64,000 nt of DNA. It comes from an uncultured Paracoccaceae bacterium. Its GTDB lineage: Bacteria > Pseudomonadota > Alphaproteobacteria > Rhodobacterales > Rhodobacteraceae. The position numbers and the translations under genes were made by a program. The notes under the pieces were generated by a model, which saw only the letters and a program-made list of their open reading frames with translations, was not told the origin of the DNA and searched no databases. Positions 44,098-52,161 of the stretch are shown piece after piece. Numbering within the stretch: the stretch's first letter is position 1; the number at the start of each line of letters is the position of its first letter. The stretch spans positions 24,727 through 88,726 of the forward strand of contig CANMQJ010000021.1 of assembly GCA_947500005.1 (NCBI GenBank), in the 5' to 3' direction.

Positions 44098-44199
44098 ATG
44101 CATTCTGACCTTAAGCAATTCTTCTCGGATCGTCCAATAAATCTCCCGAAGAACCCGTTAAAGCGAGCCGCCCTTGAACATTTACAAGCATTAGCTTGA
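44098..44199 (+). CDS. Possible 33-residue peptide gene or gene end
   Basis: ATG at 44098 opens 'MHSDLKQFFSDRPINLPKNP' then 'LKRAALEHLQALA' and TGA. Base composition is clearly lower in GC than the flanking chromosome and the peptide looks like genuine coding, but no family is recognised and the ribosome site (GGAGA, 10 bases upstream) is modest. It may be a piece of a larger destroyed gene between two IS remnants. Confidence 0.3.
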   Translation: MHSDLKQFFSDRPINLPKNPLKRAALEHLQALA

Positions 44200-44237
44200 G
44201 TGAGACGTTGATGCTGTAACCGCCCCCAAGAGGGAAA

Positions 44238-44354
44238 ATGGCCAAAGTTATGAAAAAGATGGACAAAGAAGAGCTCGACAAGTTGGAGGGCGTCCGCCGA
44301 TGCCACTGGAGACGATGCTGCGGGTTTATTTCCTCCAGCAATGGTATGCGCTGA
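44238..44354 (+). pseudogene. 5' stub of a small gene cut by the IS5-type element
   Basis: AGGGAAA followed by ATG at 44238 opens 'MAKVMKKMDKEELDKLEG', a lysine/glutamate-rich, low-GC peptide; after about residue 18 the frame enters the transposase sequence in a different frame and soon stops (44354). I read it as the first codons of an interrupted gene. Family not recognised. Confidence 0.3.
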
Positions 44355-45088
44355 GCGATCCCATGGCCGAGGAAATGCTCTACGACAGCGAGACCATGCG
44401 CCGTTTCGCGGGTATCGAGCTCGGTGATGATCGCATCCCGAACGAGACGACGATCCTGAACTTTCGCCACCTGCTGGAGAAACACCAGTTGGCCGAGAAG
44501 TTGTTCGCCGAGGTGAATGGCCATCTTGCCGATAAGGGCATCACCCTGCGCTCGGGCACGCTGGTGGATGCGACGATCATCGACGCGCCGTCCTCGACCA
44601 AGAACAAGGCGCGGGCCCGAGACCCCGAGATGTCGTCGACGAAGAAAGGGAATGACTGGTTCTTCGGCATGAAGGCGCATGTCGGCGTCGATGCCGAGAG
44701 CGGCATCGTGCACAGCCTCGAAACCACGACAGCGAAGGTGCATGACAGCCAGGTCTGGGACGACCTACTGCATGGGCGAGAGACATCGGTGTGGGCGGAC
44801 AAGGGCTATGTCAGCGCCGCGCGCGAGGCTGCATTCTCCGGTCCCGGCAAGTTCTGGGGCGTCATGCGGAAGGCGCCAGAAGGCGGCGCACTCGACCCCA
44901 TCGACGTGGACATCAACCGCATCATCGCCATGGTCCGTGCCCGGGTCGAGCATCCCTTCCGCGTGCTCAAGCGCCAGTTCGGTTATCTGAAGACCCGCTA
45001 CCAAGGGCTGGCCAAGAACCGCGCGCAACTCTTCACGCTGTTCGCCCTCGGCAACCTGTTCCTCGTGCGACGGAAGCTGATGGCATGA
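44300..45088 (+). mobile_element. IS5-family transposase, N-terminally truncated
   Basis: 262 residues. The DDE catalytic residues are present: 'GTLVDATIIDAPSSTKNK' (D1), 'VWADKGYVSAAREA' (D2) and 'VRARVEHPFRVLKRQFGYLK' (E). The frame is open a little further upstream ('GGRPPMPLETMLRVYFLQQW', whose GRRPYPLETML-like start is normally near residue 60 of about 320), but a TGA at about 44196 prevents a full N-terminus. The first 55-60 residues, with the family's DNA-binding start, are missing, so it is probably inactive alone. Matching inverted repeats were not identified. Confidence 0.85.
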
Positions 45089-45261
45089 GGCGGAGTCTAT
45101 CCGAAGGGCCCATTTCGACCCCTCAGGGGCGCCAGATCCGGAGAAATCCATCGCTCCTGACGCGCGCGCGCCGCTTTCACTGCCGAAGCGACCGCCTCTC
45201 GGCAAAGCCGAAGCTGTATTTCAGACGTTCCCTTGGAGCCGGCCTCGATGAAAACGGTCAA

Positions 45262-45771
45262 ATGGTGCGTATGGGAGGGCCAGTCTTTATCGACTTTGAG
45301 GCATCCTCCTTGAGCTCAGAAAGTTGGCCGATTGAAATCGGATTGGCCTGGTGTGAGGGGAAGTGTGTTGCCGTTGAAAGTAAGCTCATTCAGCCGAAGC
45401 CGGATTGGCCGGTAAGCGATTGGAACGCGGAAAGCCAGGCGGTGCATGGCATTCCGAGATCTGATCTTGATGATGCGTAAACGTCGGAGGATGTAACTAA
45501 ATGGTTTTTGGGCACGGTGGAGGGCAGGCCATTGTTTTCAGACGCGCCGGAATTCGATCAGCGTTGGTTGAATCGTCTGCTTGGCCATCCCGGCCCCGAA
45601 ATCGCGGACTTTGACGGAGCGGTATGGGCGGCATTTTCAAGTGAAGGCTGCTTGGCGCCTGGTCGTCTGCGTAAAGTTTACCGAAACATGCAAAATCGGC
45701 CCACTTTGCACCGAGCTGGCTCGGATGCCGCGAATCTGGCGTACGCATGGAGAGCGGGGATCGGAAGTTGA
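45262..45771 (+). pseudogene. DEDDh 3'-5' exonuclease gene with in-frame TAA
   Basis: The first segment (45262-45480) encodes 'VFIDFEASSLSSESWPIEIG' (DxE, exonuclease motif I) and 'AESQAVHGIPRSDLDDA', then TAA at 45478-45480. The same frame continues with 'TSEDVTKWFLGTVEGRPLFS', 'DAPEFDQRWLNRLLG' (motif II Asp) and 'LHRAGSDAANLAYAWRAG' (motif III HxxxxD) to TGA at 45771. All three motifs of one about 170-residue RNase T/DnaQ-like exonuclease are thus present, interrupted by a single stop codon. Two neighbouring ATGs (45262, 45271) could start it. Located just after the IS5-type transposase. Confidence 0.7.
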
Positions 45772-46199
45772 GTGAGAAGCGCAATGCTGCCAAGGGGGAA
45801 GATCAGGACGTTCAGTTCTTTTTGTCGATCGCGATATCCGGACAGCGCAAGTTAAAAGGCAAGATGTGTTTGTCGAAGGCACCGTGATGGTCGAAGTGAG
45901 CGGCAGGCCGAGGGTTGCTTTGGGCTGAAGAAATGGCGGCTTGGTCCACATCGTTCTCGTGTGGACCATCGCAGCGAAAATCTGCCTTCCAGCCATTGTA
46001 CAAGGCGGCATGAACGGCCCACTCCCGCCATTCAAGATGAGGTCCCACGCGGCGTCGCAGCATCATCAGATCAGCTATTCGTTGCGCCTCAACTTGGCAG
46101 CAGATCGCTCACATGAAGCGCAATCAGTCGCTCGTCCTCGACCACGAGGATGAGCCCCCCGGAAATCAGGGTGAGGTCGTTAGAGTGCCGATGCAGGTG
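45772..46199. other. 428-bp interval without a supported gene; contains a spacer repeat
   Basis: Only short, unconvincing open frames on both strands. The segment about 46013-46089 resembles 51528-51604 without gaps: shared blocks are ACGGCCCACTCC-GCC, then 47 bases, then ATTCGTTGCGCC in both. The two copies flank the kinase/receiver cluster. Confidence 0.5.
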
Positions 46200-47330
46200 T
46201 CATTCTGTCGGGAAGCAGAGCGTGTAAGTAAGACCCTCCGGGCGGTAGTCCAGTTCCGCCGTCCCGTTCAATTCATGGCTCACCACATCTTCGAGAAGCC
46301 GGGTGCCGAAGCCTTTCCGCTCCGACGGCGAAATCTCCGGGCCATCCCGCTCCTGCCAGAGCAGTTGCAGGTGACGATCGTTGTCGGGTCCTTTCACGTG
46401 CCATTCGAGCGACACGCTGCCTTCGGAGACCGACAGGGCGCCATACTTGGCGGCATTGGTCGCCAACTCGTGAAGGGCGAGGCCGAACATCCGGCCCTTC
46501 CTCGCCGGAAGTCGGGCGGAGGGGCCATCGATCAGGACCGCCCCCGGACGTCCGGACCTGTGCGGCTCCAGAACCTCCTCTGCAATCCGCCTCGGATCGA
46601 CAGCGTCGTCGCGGTCCTCTAAGACGAGGTTCTCCGCCGCGGCAAGCGCCTGTAGCCGGCCGAGGAAGGCTTGCTGGAACTCTTTCGCCGTGCGCTTGGC
46701 TGTCGCCGTCCGCGAAACCAGCGCCTGCACAAGGCCCAGGGTGTTCTTGACCCGATGCCCGAGTTCGCGGGCGAGAAGCCCCTGCTCTCTCGCGCGCTCC
46801 TGGAGTTCGCGGTGCCATCTCATCCGGTCGATGGCGGCCGCGAGAAGGTTGGCATATGTGCGCAGGAAATCGACGTCATCGCCGGTGAAGCTGCGATACT
46901 CGCGGGCGTCGACCTCGAGCACGCCGTAGGGTTTGTCCTTGCCGGCGATGATGACGTTGACCATGCTTCGCACGCCATGCCGGATCAGGACGTCCGGGAT
47001 TTCGAAGCGCCTCTCCTCGGAGATGTTGGCAGAGATGACCGGCTCCCCGCTCAGTAGTGCATAGCCGCCCGGCGAGTGGGCATGGTCAGAAAAAGTGACA
47101 TGACCGACGACGTCCGGCTGCCAGTTCACTCCCGCGCGGATCAGCATGTCCCGGCGCTCGCTGCGGTGCTCGAGAACCTTTACCAGCCCCACGTCCATCG
47201 CCTCCGAAACGAGCTCCGTGGCCCGATGCAACAACTCGTCGAGGTCGTCGCACTGGAAGGCGAAAAGGCCGAAATCCGCCAGCGTGGCCCGCTGGGTCCG
47301 CACGTCGTCGAGCAGGGGATCTCGTGCCAT
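46200..47330 (-). CDS. GAF-domain HWE-type histidine kinase
   Basis: 376 residues: GAF sensor domain (about 20-165, 'HAHSPGGYALLSGEPVISAN' and 'NVIIAGKDKPYGVLEVDARE'), a short coiled coil, and the kinase core: H-box 'ARELGHRVKNTLGLVQALV' (phospho-His in LGHRVKN), N-box 'LALHELATNAAKYGALS', the WxE signature in 'LQLLWQERDGP' and G-box 'KGFGTRLLEDVV'. No transmembrane segment, so it senses something cytoplasmic. ATG with AAGGAG. Divergent from the CheB-CheR-kinase gene, whose C-terminal kinase is a paralogue. Confidence 0.93.
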   Translation of the reverse strand: MARDPLLDDVRTQRATLADFGLFAFQCDDLDELLHRATELVSEAMDVGLVKVLEHRSERRDMLIRAGVNWQPDVVGHVTFSDHAHSPGGYALLSGEPVISANISEERRFEIPDVLIRHGVRSMVNVIIAGKDKPYGVLEVDAREYRSFTGDDVDFLRTYANLLAAAIDRMRWHRELQERAREQGLLARELGHRVKNTLGLVQALVSRTATAKRTAKEFQQAFLGRLQALAAAENLVLEDRDDAVDPRRIAEEVLEPHRSGRPGAVLIDGPSARLPARKGRMFGLALHELATNAAKYGALSVSEGSVSLEWHVKGPDNDRHLQLLWQERDGPEISPSERKGFGTRLLEDVVSHELNGTAELDYRPEGLTYTLCFPTE

Positions 47331-47503
47331 ACGCGCTCCTTCATGGGCAGTTTGCGGTCACAATAACGGAAATCCCTCCGATACGCGACCTCGCGATCCC
47401 GAAGCCGCCAAGTCCTTTTGCGCCGGCGCGCGTCTGTCCGTCGCTGTCAATCCGGTTGGGATTGTGATTGACTATGTGTCGCATCGCGATCACTGGAGAG
47501 GGC

Positions 47504-50314
47504 ATGCCCGAAACACCCGAGATTGACCTGCATTTGAAGCAGCAGGTGCCGCTCTGCGCGATCGGGGCGTCGCCAGGCGGTGTGGGGGCGCTCCGCAGCC
47601 TGTTCCGGCAGCTTCCCGACGACCTTGGCCTGGCCTATGTGGTGATCGTCCACCTTGCGCCGGAGCACCCCAGCGCGATGGCCGAAATCCTCTCTTCCTG
47701 CACGAAGATGGAGGTGCACCAGGTCGAGGACACGCCGCGGCTTCGCCCGAACTGCGTCTACGTGATCCCGCCGGACCGCGAGCTTGCAATCGAAGGTGAC
47801 CGTGTGACCGCGCGCGAGTTTTCCGAACCGCGGGGGCGCCGGGCTCCAATCGACATGTTCTTCCGCTCCGTGGCCGCGGCGCGCGGGGACGGTCTTGCGG
47901 TGGTGCTCAGCGGGTCCGGGTCCGACGGCTCGACCGGAGTGCGTGCCATTCAGGAAGCCGGCGGCGTGGTCTTCGCGCAGGACCCGGCGGAGGCGGAATT
48001 TCCGCCGATGCCGCAGAACGCGATCGCGACCGGGGTCGTCAGCTTTGTCGCACCGATCAGCCGCCTTGCCGAGCGGATCGCGGATGTCTCGCGAAGCAAG
48101 CAGGCCGTTCGCTCTCTCGACGAGGTCGGCGCGGCCAACGACCTTCGCCGCATTGTCGGTTTTCTGCGGGCGCGCACCGGGCATGACTTTTCGGGCTACA
48201 AGCGGGCGACTGTGATGCGCCGCGTGCTGCGGCGCATGCAGGTTTGCCGGATCACCAGCCTGGCGGATTATGGCGAGATGGTGCGGAATACGCCGGAAGA
48301 AGCCCACGAGCTCTTCGACGATCTCCTGATTTCCGTCACGCAGTTCTTCCGCGACGAGCCGGCCTTCGAGGCACTGGCGGGGAAGGTCATCCCACCGCTC
48401 TTCGAGAACGCCGACGAGGAGGGGCTCCGGATCTGGTCTGTCGGCTGCGCTACCGGCGAAGAAGCCTACAGCCTTGCCATCGTGCTTCTCGAAGAGGCTG
48501 AGCGGCGCAACGTGCGCACGCGAATCCAGATCTTCGCGAGCGACCTCGACGAAGGTGCACTGGCAACCGCGAGAGAGGGACGCTACCCGCGCGCCATCGA
48601 GGCGGACGTGTCAGAGGAGCGGCTGCGTCGCTTCTTCATCGAAGAGAATACGCACTACCGCATCCGCAAGGAAGTGCGCGAGGTGGTGCTCTTCGCTTCC
48701 CATAGCGTCCTGAACGACCCGCCGTTCCTGCGCCTCGACCTGATAACCTGCCGCAATCTGCTCATCTATGTGGAACGCTCGCTCCAGGAGCAGCTTCTTG
48801 CGCTGTTCCATTATGCGCTGAGACCGGAGGGTTACCTGTTCGTCGGCACGGCCGAGACCGCCGACTCCGCAGTCTCACTGTTCACACCCCTGGATCGGGA
48901 GGCCCGGCTCTACCGCGCGCGCCCCAACACGCAGCGGCACATGCCCGCCTTGCCCCACTCATCAAGCGGATACCTGCCGTCCCTGCCGGAGCAAAGGTAC
49001 CCGCCTCCTCGCGCCCAGGGCGGCATGGCGGGCGACGCGCACGCGGCGGCACTCGAACGGGCAGCGCCGCCGAGCGCTCTTCTGGACGAAAACAAGCACA
49101 TCGTGCACCTGTCTCCCAGTGCCGGGCGGTTCATCCTTCATTCGGGCGGAACATTCTCTGGCAGCCTTCCGGACGTCGTCCGCCCCGAGCTGCGGCTCGA
49201 CCTCAAGGTTGCGCTCGACCAGGCCCTGGAGAAGAAGCAGCCGACGCTGACGCTTGCGACGCCGGTCTCCTTCGACGGGGGAGCCAGGCGGATTGCCATG
49301 CAGGTCGCTTCTGTTCCCGGACCGGAACATGCGGCGCCGCAGGCTCTCGTGGTCTTTCTGGACGCAGGACCGGTTGCACCGGAAGGGGAAGAGGAACCCA
49401 ACGCTGTGGAGGCCGACACCGGCGAGGTTCGCCGGCTGCACACCGCACTCAAGGCGGCGCGGGAAGCGCTGGTCGCGAGCCGCAGCGAACACGAGTCGGC
49501 GATCGAGGATCTGCGTGCCGCGAACGAAGAACTGCAATCAATCAACGAGGAGTATCGCTCCACGTCGGAGGAGCTGGAAACCTCCAAGGAAGAGCTCCAG
49601 TCGATGAACGAGGAGCTTCAGACGGTGAACGCCGAACTGAAAAACAAGCTCGAAGGCATCTCGTCGGCGCATAGTGACCTGCAGAACCTCATCGCTGCGA
49701 CGGAGATCGGCACCCTGTTCCTTGACCCGAAGCTCCGGATCCGGATGTTCACGCCCCCGACCGCGGGGCTCTTCAACATCACCGAAATGGACGTCGGTCG
49801 CACCATCACCGACTTCACCAGTCGGCTGGATTACGACGGGCTCGAAGAGGATGCGCGCCACGTCCTGCGCGACCTGTCCCCAATCGAATCCGAATTGCAG
49901 AGCCGCGACGGCCGCTGGTTCATCATCCGGCTCCGTCCATATCGCACTGTCGAGGACCGGATCGACGGAGTCGTTCTGACCTTTCTGGACATCACGTCGA
50001 GGAGAAAGGCCGAGCAGGAGCTCGTCGAGAGCCAACAGCGCTATCAGATGCTGTTCGATTCGATTGACGAGGGCTTCGCCGTGTTGGAGGTCATCTTCGA
50101 GAACGGGCGGTCCGTCGACTACCGATTCCTGGAGGTGAACGCTGCCTTCGAGCGGCAGACAGGGCTCGCAGACGCCGTGGGCCGGACGGCGCGCGAGATG
50201 ATTCCGGACCACGAAGATCACTGGTTCGAGATCTACGGACGGATCGCGAAGTCCGGCACGCCAGAGCGGTTCGAGGCGCCGGCCGAGGCGCTCGGTCGCT
50301 ACTACGATGCCTAG
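47504..50314 (+). CDS. CheB-CheR fusion with PAS domains, ends at an in-frame TAG
   Basis: 936 residues. CheB methylesterase (about 15-200; Ser23 in 'IGASPGGV', His50 in 'VHLAPEHPS', Asp in 'SGSGSDGSTGV'), CheR methyltransferase (about 210-480; SAM motif 'SVGCATGEEAYSLAI', 'DLITCRNLLIYVERSLQEQL'), a long Glu-rich coiled coil ('ELQSINEEYRSTSEELETSK') and two PAS domains (about 720-840 and 850-936). The last residues 'EALGRYYDA' are followed by TAG at 50312, but the same frame continues with 'AFPIEALKEHCVGVLFRD' and a full HWE kinase to 50983; family proteins carry Tyr at that position (YDVYAF), so TAC/TAT to TAG is likely. ATG at 47504 has GGAGAG; two upstream in-frame codons are weaker. Confidence 0.9.
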   Translation: MPETPEIDLHLKQQVPLCAIGASPGGVGALRSLFRQLPDDLGLAYVVIVHLAPEHPSAMAEILSSCTKMEVHQVEDTPRLRPNCVYVIPPDRELAIEGDRVTAREFSEPRGRRAPIDMFFRSVAAARGDGLAVVLSGSGSDGSTGVRAIQEAGGVVFAQDPAEAEFPPMPQNAIATGVVSFVAPISRLAERIADVSRSKQAVRSLDEVGAANDLRRIVGFLRARTGHDFSGYKRATVMRRVLRRMQVCRITSLADYGEMVRNTPEEAHELFDDLLISVTQFFRDEPAFEALAGKVIPPLFENADEEGLRIWSVGCATGEEAYSLAIVLLEEAERRNVRTRIQIFASDLDEGALATAREGRYPRAIEADVSEERLRRFFIEENTHYRIRKEVREVVLFASHSVLNDPPFLRLDLITCRNLLIYVERSLQEQLLALFHYALRPEGYLFVGTAETADSAVSLFTPLDREARLYRARPNTQRHMPALPHSSSGYLPSLPEQRYPPPRAQGGMAGDAHAAALERAAPPSALLDENKHIVHLSPSAGRFILHSGGTFSGSLPDVVRPELRLDLKVALDQALEKKQPTLTLATPVSFDGGARRIAMQVASVPGPEHAAPQALVVFLDAGPVAPEGEEEPNAVEADTGEVRRLHTALKAAREALVASRSEHESAIEDLRAANEELQSINEEYRSTSEELETSKEELQSMNEELQTVNAELKNKLEGISSAHSDLQNLIAATEIGTLFLDPKLRIRMFTPPTAGLFNITEMDVGRTITDFTSRLDYDGLEEDARHVLRDLSPIESELQSRDGRWFIIRLRPYRTVEDRIDGVVLTFLDITSRRKAEQELVESQQRYQMLFDSIDEGFAVLEVIFENGRSVDYRFLEVNAAFERQTGLADAVGRTAREMIPDHEDHWFEIYGRIAKSGTPERFEAPAEALGRYYDA

Positions 50315-50368
50315 GCATTCCCGATCGAGGCTCTGAAGGAACACTGCGTCGGTGTCCTCTTTCGCGAC

Positions 50369-50983
50369 GTGAGCGAGCGGAAGAAAGCAGAGGCACATCG
50401 CGAGATGCTGACCCGCGAGTTGAGCCATCGGGTCAAGAACACGCTGGCAGTCGTGCAGGCGCTCGCCAGACAGCCGGCTGCTCCGGATCTGACGGTGGAT
50501 GCGTATCGCGAGCGCCTCGTCGGCCGGATCCAGGCCCTTGCCCGGGCCCACGATCAACTACTCGAGACGGAGTGGCAGTCCGCAGACCTGTCCGCGCTGG
50601 TCGAGGCGACGCTGGCGGCCTATGGCAAGATCGGCGACCGTGACCTCAAGGTCGAGGGGCCGAGCGTCCTTCTGACGCCCAAGCAGGGTCTCGGACTGGC
50701 GCTGATCCTTCACGAGCTGGCCACCAACGCCTCGAAATACGGCTCCCTCTCCATCGGAGGCGGTCAGCTGAGCATAACGTGGATGCTGAATCACGAAGAT
50801 GAGGGAGCGCAGGTGCGCCTGGAATGGCAGGAGCGCAAAGGACCGCCGATCGGCTCCGAGCCCCCGGACGGGTTCGGAGCAAGACTGATCAAGCAGGCCA
50901 GCGATTATGAACTCGACGGCTCGGCGGAACTTTGCTTCGACCCTGCGGGTTTGACTGCGAATATCACCTTTCCAGTCGAATGA
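50369..50983 (+). CDS. HWE-type histidine kinase domain, in frame with the CheB-CheR gene
   Basis: From a GTG at 50369: 'SERKKAEAHREMLTRELSHR' leads into the H-box 'LSHRVKNTLAVVQALARQP', N-box 'LALILHELATNASKYGSLSI', WxE in 'VRLEWQERKGPPIG' and G-box 'DGFGARLIKQ'. 204 residues. It is the natural C-terminus of the upstream CheB-CheR-PAS protein, separated from it by one TAG (50312-50314) and 54 bases in frame. It could be made by readthrough, by re-initiation at the GTG, or not at all. Its paralogue is the kinase at 46200-47330. Confidence 0.85.
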   Translation: MSERKKAEAHREMLTRELSHRVKNTLAVVQALARQPAAPDLTVDAYRERLVGRIQALARAHDQLLETEWQSADLSALVEATLAAYGKIGDRDLKVEGPSVLLTPKQGLGLALILHELATNASKYGSLSIGGGQLSITWMLNHEDEGAQVRLEWQERKGPPIGSEPPDGFGARLIKQASDYELDGSAELCFDPAGLTANITFPVE

Positions 50984-50986
50984 GGA

Positions 50987-51376
50987 GTGCCCGGTATCGC
51001 CAATGATGAATTTGCAAAGAGCTTGAGAGGGCGCCGAATCCTGATCGTCGAGGATGAGATGCTGCTCGCCATGGATCTGCAGGCACTTCTCGAAGATCAC
51101 GGTTGCCAAGTGGTGGGGCCGGTGCCGAGTGTGGAACGTGCCCTCAAGGTGATTGCGGCGCAACCACCGGAGGCTGCGACCCTCGATCTGAACCTGAACG
51201 GCGAATCTTCGGCACCGATTGCCGCCGCACTTCAGGAAATCAGTGTTCCGTTCATCGTTGTCAGCGGCTATGGCGACAAGCATATGGGCGACCCCATCTT
51301 CAGGCACGTGCCGCTGGTGAAGAAGCCCTATGATGCGGCGGAATTGCTACGAACGCTTGCCATGCTGAGCAAGTGA
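50987..51376 (+). CDS. Single-domain response regulator
   Basis: 129 residues: 'RRILIVEDEMLLAMDLQALLEDHG' gives the acidic pair, 'PPEAATLDLNLNGESSAPIA' carries the phospho-Asp, 'VPFIVVSGYGD' the Ser/Thr and 'VPLVKKPYDAAEL' the Lys-Pro. The 'LDLNLNGE' and FxxKP pattern groups it with the FAT GUY/HWE-partner receivers. It starts three bases after the kinase stop; GTG at 50987 is the likely start, though the GGAG before it is too close to be ideal, and a TTG further in is possible. Probable phosphate acceptor of the HWE kinase. Confidence 0.88.
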   Translation: MPGIANDEFAKSLRGRRILIVEDEMLLAMDLQALLEDHGCQVVGPVPSVERALKVIAAQPPEAATLDLNLNGESSAPIAAALQEISVPFIVVSGYGDKHMGDPIFRHVPLVKKPYDAAELLRTLAMLSK

Positions 51377-51768
51377 CTGCCAGTTGGTTCGGATGCCGGG
51401 CCTTTCCTCTATTCCGATTTCCAGTTCGCCAGTCGAAGGTCCGCTCCCAATTGATCGGCGTGCTCGCCGCGCGCATGCGGCGAAGGTCGGGAACCCGCCC
51501 TCCTTGCGTGACGGAGCACCGACGTGGACGGCCCACTCCTGCCGTTGACAAATGGTGCAGGATGCTGCGTCTGCAGCCAGCTTAGCGGCCATTCGTTGCG
51601 CCGCAAAACTCTGGACCAGGCCGAACTCTCATTTTGTGGGACAACCCCTGCTATTCGGCCGGTAATCGCGAGTGCCTGCACCGTTTCGGCATCCAGACCA
51701 CCTCCCGAGCTGATTGTACACGGAATGTTCCCGGGGCAACCAAGGCAGGATCTTTCCGAAATGCGACT
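51377..51768. other. 392-bp interval with gene debris and a spacer repeat
   Basis: No supported gene. Contains the second copy of the gapless spacer repeat (about 51528-51604, see 46013-46089). Several overlapping short frames on both strands have no recognisable family. I read it as decayed sequence. Confidence 0.45.
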
Positions 51769-51993
51769 TTACATCATCAGCCGGTCCACCTTGCGGCGTG
51801 CTTCTTCGCGCAAGCTTTCGGCCAATTGAACGCGTTCTGCCAAAGCCCGTGGGTCTTGGGTTTCTGGTCCGTGGAGATACGTGGTGGCGGCCATCAACAG
51901 CCTTTGCGCGGCTTCATACGTGGCCACAAGGAGTGTGCGGGGATCGCCCGACGAGACGGAACGAGCGATGTGGGTTTCGGGTATGTCGGTCAT
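51769..51993 (-). CDS. Small hypothetical protein
   Basis: 74 residues, helical and charged: 'SSGDPRTLLVATYEAAQRLL', 'MAATTYLHGPETQDPRALAE' and 'RVQLAESLREEARRKVDRLM'. The ATG has AAGGA eight bases upstream, which is a better site than chance frames here show. No family recognised; the size and helical pattern would suit a small regulatory or adaptor protein, but that is a guess. It is divergent from the AAA/LuxR regulator. Confidence 0.5.
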   Translation of the reverse strand: MTDIPETHIARSVSSGDPRTLLVATYEAAQRLLMAATTYLHGPETQDPRALAERVQLAESLREEARRKVDRLMM

Positions 51994-52069
51994 GGAGCGG
52001 GTCCTTGAAACTTGCTTTCAATCCTGAAGACCAAACTAAGCAATGAGAGCCGGACACGCGTCGGGAGGG

Positions 52070-52107
52070 TTCCCCATTTTTGCGCTTTGGTATTCCCTAT
52101 TTTTTCG
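52070..52107. promoter_or_regulatory. AT-rich direct repeats upstream of the AAA/LuxR regulator
   Basis: TTCCCCATTTTTGCG (52070-52084) recurs as TTCCCTATTTTTTCG (52093-52107) at a 23-bp step, 55 bp before the regulator's start and 77 bp before the divergent small gene. The A/T blocks stand out in this GC-rich context. Candidate operator or curved UP-like promoter element, possibly for autoregulation. Confidence 0.4.
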
Positions 52108-52161
52108 CCATTGTCGGCCCGGGCCATTATCGGGTGCGGCCCGCCATAGGGAGACGGCATC

